DNA of 64,000 nucleotides from Hymenolepis diminuta. Lineage: Eukaryota > Platyhelminthes > Cestoda > Cyclophyllidea > Hymenolepididae. Made by a program: the position numbers and the translations under genes. Below are positions 61,301 through 64,000 of this stretch, piece by piece. The notes below the pieces were generated by a model. That model did no database searches and was not told the DNA's origin. It worked only from the letters and a program-made list of their open reading frames with translations. Position 1 is the stretch's first letter; each line of letters starts with the position of its first letter. Location of the stretch: positions 1,342,076-1,406,075 of the forward strand of contig CAADRB010000027.1 in NCBI GenBank assembly GCA_900708905.1, written 5' to 3'.

Positions 61301-63235
61301 TCAGGGGACAGGTTTTGTATGCATCATTTGAAACTTTAAATTTCGTTTACTAATAAAGTTTACAAAAACAACTATTTAGTCAGTCTGATCAAAGGAAGTT
61401 GAGTAATTAAGCATGAAGAAAGCATAGAGCTTTCTTTATTGTGTTTAGTGGGGAAAGGAGAAAGCGATATATGATAAATAAACATTAAAAAAATAAAGAA
61501 TTCTAACTTTTACTCGATCACTTTTGTCTTTAGGATCTAAGAGGCTTGGAATAGTTGAATACACTTTAATCAGGTGGTTCTAATTTTTGCATTTGCTGTC
61601 ATTCTCCACAAGTGTATGTTATCTATTATTAGCACTCTTCTAAGTACTCAACTTTTAAAAAAGGACCGAGCACAATATCAAAAGATGGGGAGATCACAAT
61701 ACTCCCCCTTTATAACTAGTACAGAAGGAAAATATTTAATTTTACGCGTTTTAGTTTAGAGGTAGCTTTAATCACTATTTACAGGTATCATAAATAGTTC
61801 TGATTTTATAAGTAGATCTCGTCATCCATTCCAGACCATCCTATCAAGTTCGATCAATTAACCAACTCCTTAAAACTTTAAATCTCATTGTAGTTGATTG
61901 AAGAATCAGTATCCTAGATAGAATTCCAGTTGAGATGTTATCTAGAATGATTAATTTAGGTCTTTTGTAGTATTTATTGCATGATTTGACTTAATTTCCT
62001 AAAATTGTGCTCCCTGGCCAGTATTTAAAGTCCCTCTTGTACGAGTGCTCTAATTCTTATTGATACAAAGAAAAAACTAACTTTATTCGATAAATCATGA
62101 AGATGGATTCAAAACACGACTCAGTTGCTGACTGAAGTGATCAACTTAATCTTATTATCCGCTGGAAGAAGCCCTCATTAGGAGTTACCAAGTCAGCCAG
62201 AAGATTAAGTCAAGCGCGTCAAGTCGGTTCTTAGGGTCTTGATAATTCCATCAAATATTGTTTTGTTTTGACATGTTAAATTACAAGAAGATTTTAATAT
62301 ATAAATTGTCTGAACTCACCTAAATGAGTGGCGTAGTTGCCCTTTTGTCCTAGTCAAAGGTCACATACTCAAATGACCAAAATGTACGACTGCACTGTCC
62401 AAAGCTGACTACCAAGTAGAAGTTGAAATGGAGTTCTTATAAAGATATTAGGTCCCTCTTTTATCTCTGCCTCTTCGAAGAGGTAAAGAGCTATTAGGTA
62501 ACGAGGTTAAATTTGTTTTCTTTCAAGGTACTTCAAATGAGCAAATGACTAAGATTTCATTTTTGCTCTGGAAGTAATTTCACTTCCGTCTTATTTACGT
62601 CAATCAAACAGATATTGAAATCATCCGAATGCTCAAGTTTTTCCACTTGTGATCGAAAACGCTATTATTTCAGAGATCTGCGTCTATTTACATTTAGTAT
62701 GGTGACTTATCGCTAATTCTGCTTAAGTCCAGTACCTCATTTGGTAACAGGGATAGTAATATGAATTCTACTTGATCATTAAGCCTCGAGCTAAAAAAGA
62801 ATTTCGAACTCATTCAAAATTAATCAAATTCGGCAGTAATTTAAGGTGTTGTTCTTGCCTCAACTTACCGATCCCAAAAACTGGTCTGTGCCTTATTTTG
62901 GCAATCAGCACAAAACTCGAGTTCAAGGAATTGCAATTTCATTTTGACTGTGAAAATTAGGCCGAGCTGAACGGAGTGAAACTAAATTATATTCCACCGC
63001 TACTGAATCACCCAGAAATCCAACACTTTCCAACTTAGTACTTTCTCCATAAGTCGGTGTAGAGTTTCAATTATTGTCAACATTATCGCCATTTTTGCAT
63101 TCCAATACGCCCAAAATTTTCGCTTTTATTATTCCGTACCAATTTTGATACCCTATTTGAGAATTATATTTCACCAATACTGTTAAACACCGCAATTTTT
63201 TCATTAGACCAGTTTGACATCCCCTGAGAGAAGGA
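58326..63235. other. Gene-free stretch
   Basis: No exon or recognised element is seen in nearly 5 kb except a short family G match at 62165-62240 (minus). Frames at 58437-58658, 61574-61759 and 62772-62960 show no domain. Confidence 0.4.
62165..62240 (-). repeat. Short repeat family G, copy 2
   Basis: On the minus strand it has CTTCTGGCTGACTTGGTAAC and CTCCTAATGAGGGCTTCTTCC, matching 54725-54785. Assigned on about 60 bp of imperfect similarity. Confidence 0.4.
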
Positions 63236-63239
63236 AAAT

Positions 63240-63530
63240 AGTTTATTACCTCTATCAGCCCTAATTTCAACCTGAATCCCTTGTGGCGGGTGCACGGGGC
63301 AAGGAAGATTCTGATCGCAGATAACAAACAAAGATATTAAATTAAGTAAAAAACAAATTCTCCAATCTCCCTTTAAGACAACGTAACCCCTTCTGCTTGG
63401 ATGAATCTTCTTTGGCTCAATTAGTGCACACAGACACGTGTCCATTTATTATTCCACACAGCGAGGAGGGAGGAGGGGGGAGGTGGAGAGCTAGAGGAAA
63501 ACCATACTTTCTTACATGATAATTAGGGGT
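63240..63530 (+). repeat. Dispersed repeat family D, copy 2
   Basis: Same order of blocks as 54250-54535, including TCTGATCGCAGATAACAAAC, CAGACACGTGTCCATTTAT and the TTACATGATAATTAG end. A G-rich GGAGGGAGGAGGGGGGAGG stretch is inserted or expanded near 63464-63485. Confidence 0.6.
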
Positions 63531-64000
63531 TGTGTGGAAGTTTATGATGTTCAACATGATCTGATTAAATATTTCCTCATGATTAGTAATATTCTAATTG
63601 AACGTTTCCGAGAAAAATTCATTCAGATATTCATATTCTATGTGAAAATTCAAGTACTATCAATTCTCAGAAATCATCCAGTCCTTATTCAAAATTCAAG
63701 TTTGCATGATTTCATATTACCTAAATAATTAGTTGGAAGCATGTTCTTAATAACCGACTCAGATTAATTAACTCAGTAGCTAAGCTCTTTACCTTTTCAA
63801 AATAAGATGTGCAAGAAGTTGAAATGTGCTTTAGGAAAGATTTAAACTGTACCTCTGAACAGGAGAGCAGGTTTAATTCATAAGTACTAACAAGGTATTG
63901 TGACCGGATCAGGTTACATGAATTGAACATCAAATTTCAAGGCAAAGACATCGGTGAAAGAGACAACAATTATGTTATTCTAGGGCGTTATTTTAGCGTG

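Noticed and set aside
1..64000. Bacterial-type systems (operons, CRISPR arrays, phage islands)
   Set aside because: The window has spliced eukaryotic genes, animal protein families and retroelement relics. No regularly spaced direct repeats or dense same-strand gene clusters were seen.

Overview
The window looks like nuclear DNA of a parasitic flatworm, most likely a tapeworm. It is AT-rich, sparse in genes and full of dispersed repeats. The genes are split by GT-AG introns, several only 28-44 bp long. One gene is a flatworm-type secreted SCP/TAPS (venom-allergen-like) protein, and the retroelement relics resemble flatworm Ty3/Gypsy elements. The phylum is an inference from gene content and intron style; no rRNA or mitochondrial marker is present.

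Five genes can be supported. (1) Minus strand, 19683-23659: ribulose-5-phosphate 3-epimerase (RPE), six exons, from the pentose phosphate pathway. (2) Plus strand, 24058-25077: a CCNB1IP1/HEI10-like RING and coiled-coil protein, a meiotic crossover factor family, with three introns of 38, 28 and 39 bp. It is divergent from RPE, with about 400 bp between the start codons. (3) Minus strand, 37390-38355: a 192-residue secreted CAP protein, four exons, with TATA and CCAAT boxes. (4) Plus strand, 43978-44187: a small secreted cysteine-containing peptide with a very similar promoter layout. (5) Plus strand, 46680-51135: a compact CBP/p300-type histone acetyltransferase of about 842 residues in seven exons. 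Its order is reduced TAZ1, KIX, bromodomain, RING/PHD, HAT, ZZ. It keeps the acetyltransferase residues at exactly the p300 spacing but lacks the lysine-rich autoinhibitory loop, TAZ2 and the long disordered tails.

The rest is intergenic or intronic DNA with decayed mobile elements: a Ty3/Gypsy reverse transcriptase-RNase H relic (11300-11880), a gag-protease relic (54955-55860), an LTR-like family with four copies around 27971-34290, gag fragments inside a perfect 1.1-kb inverted repeat (28851-29949 and 32548-33646), a tRNA-derived SINE family, and at least three further dispersed families. A 238-bp assembly gap lies at 57821-58058.

The five genes do not form a pathway. The most unusual item is the compact CBP-like acetyltransferase. 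The perfect inverted repeat and the 28-bp intron are next in interest.
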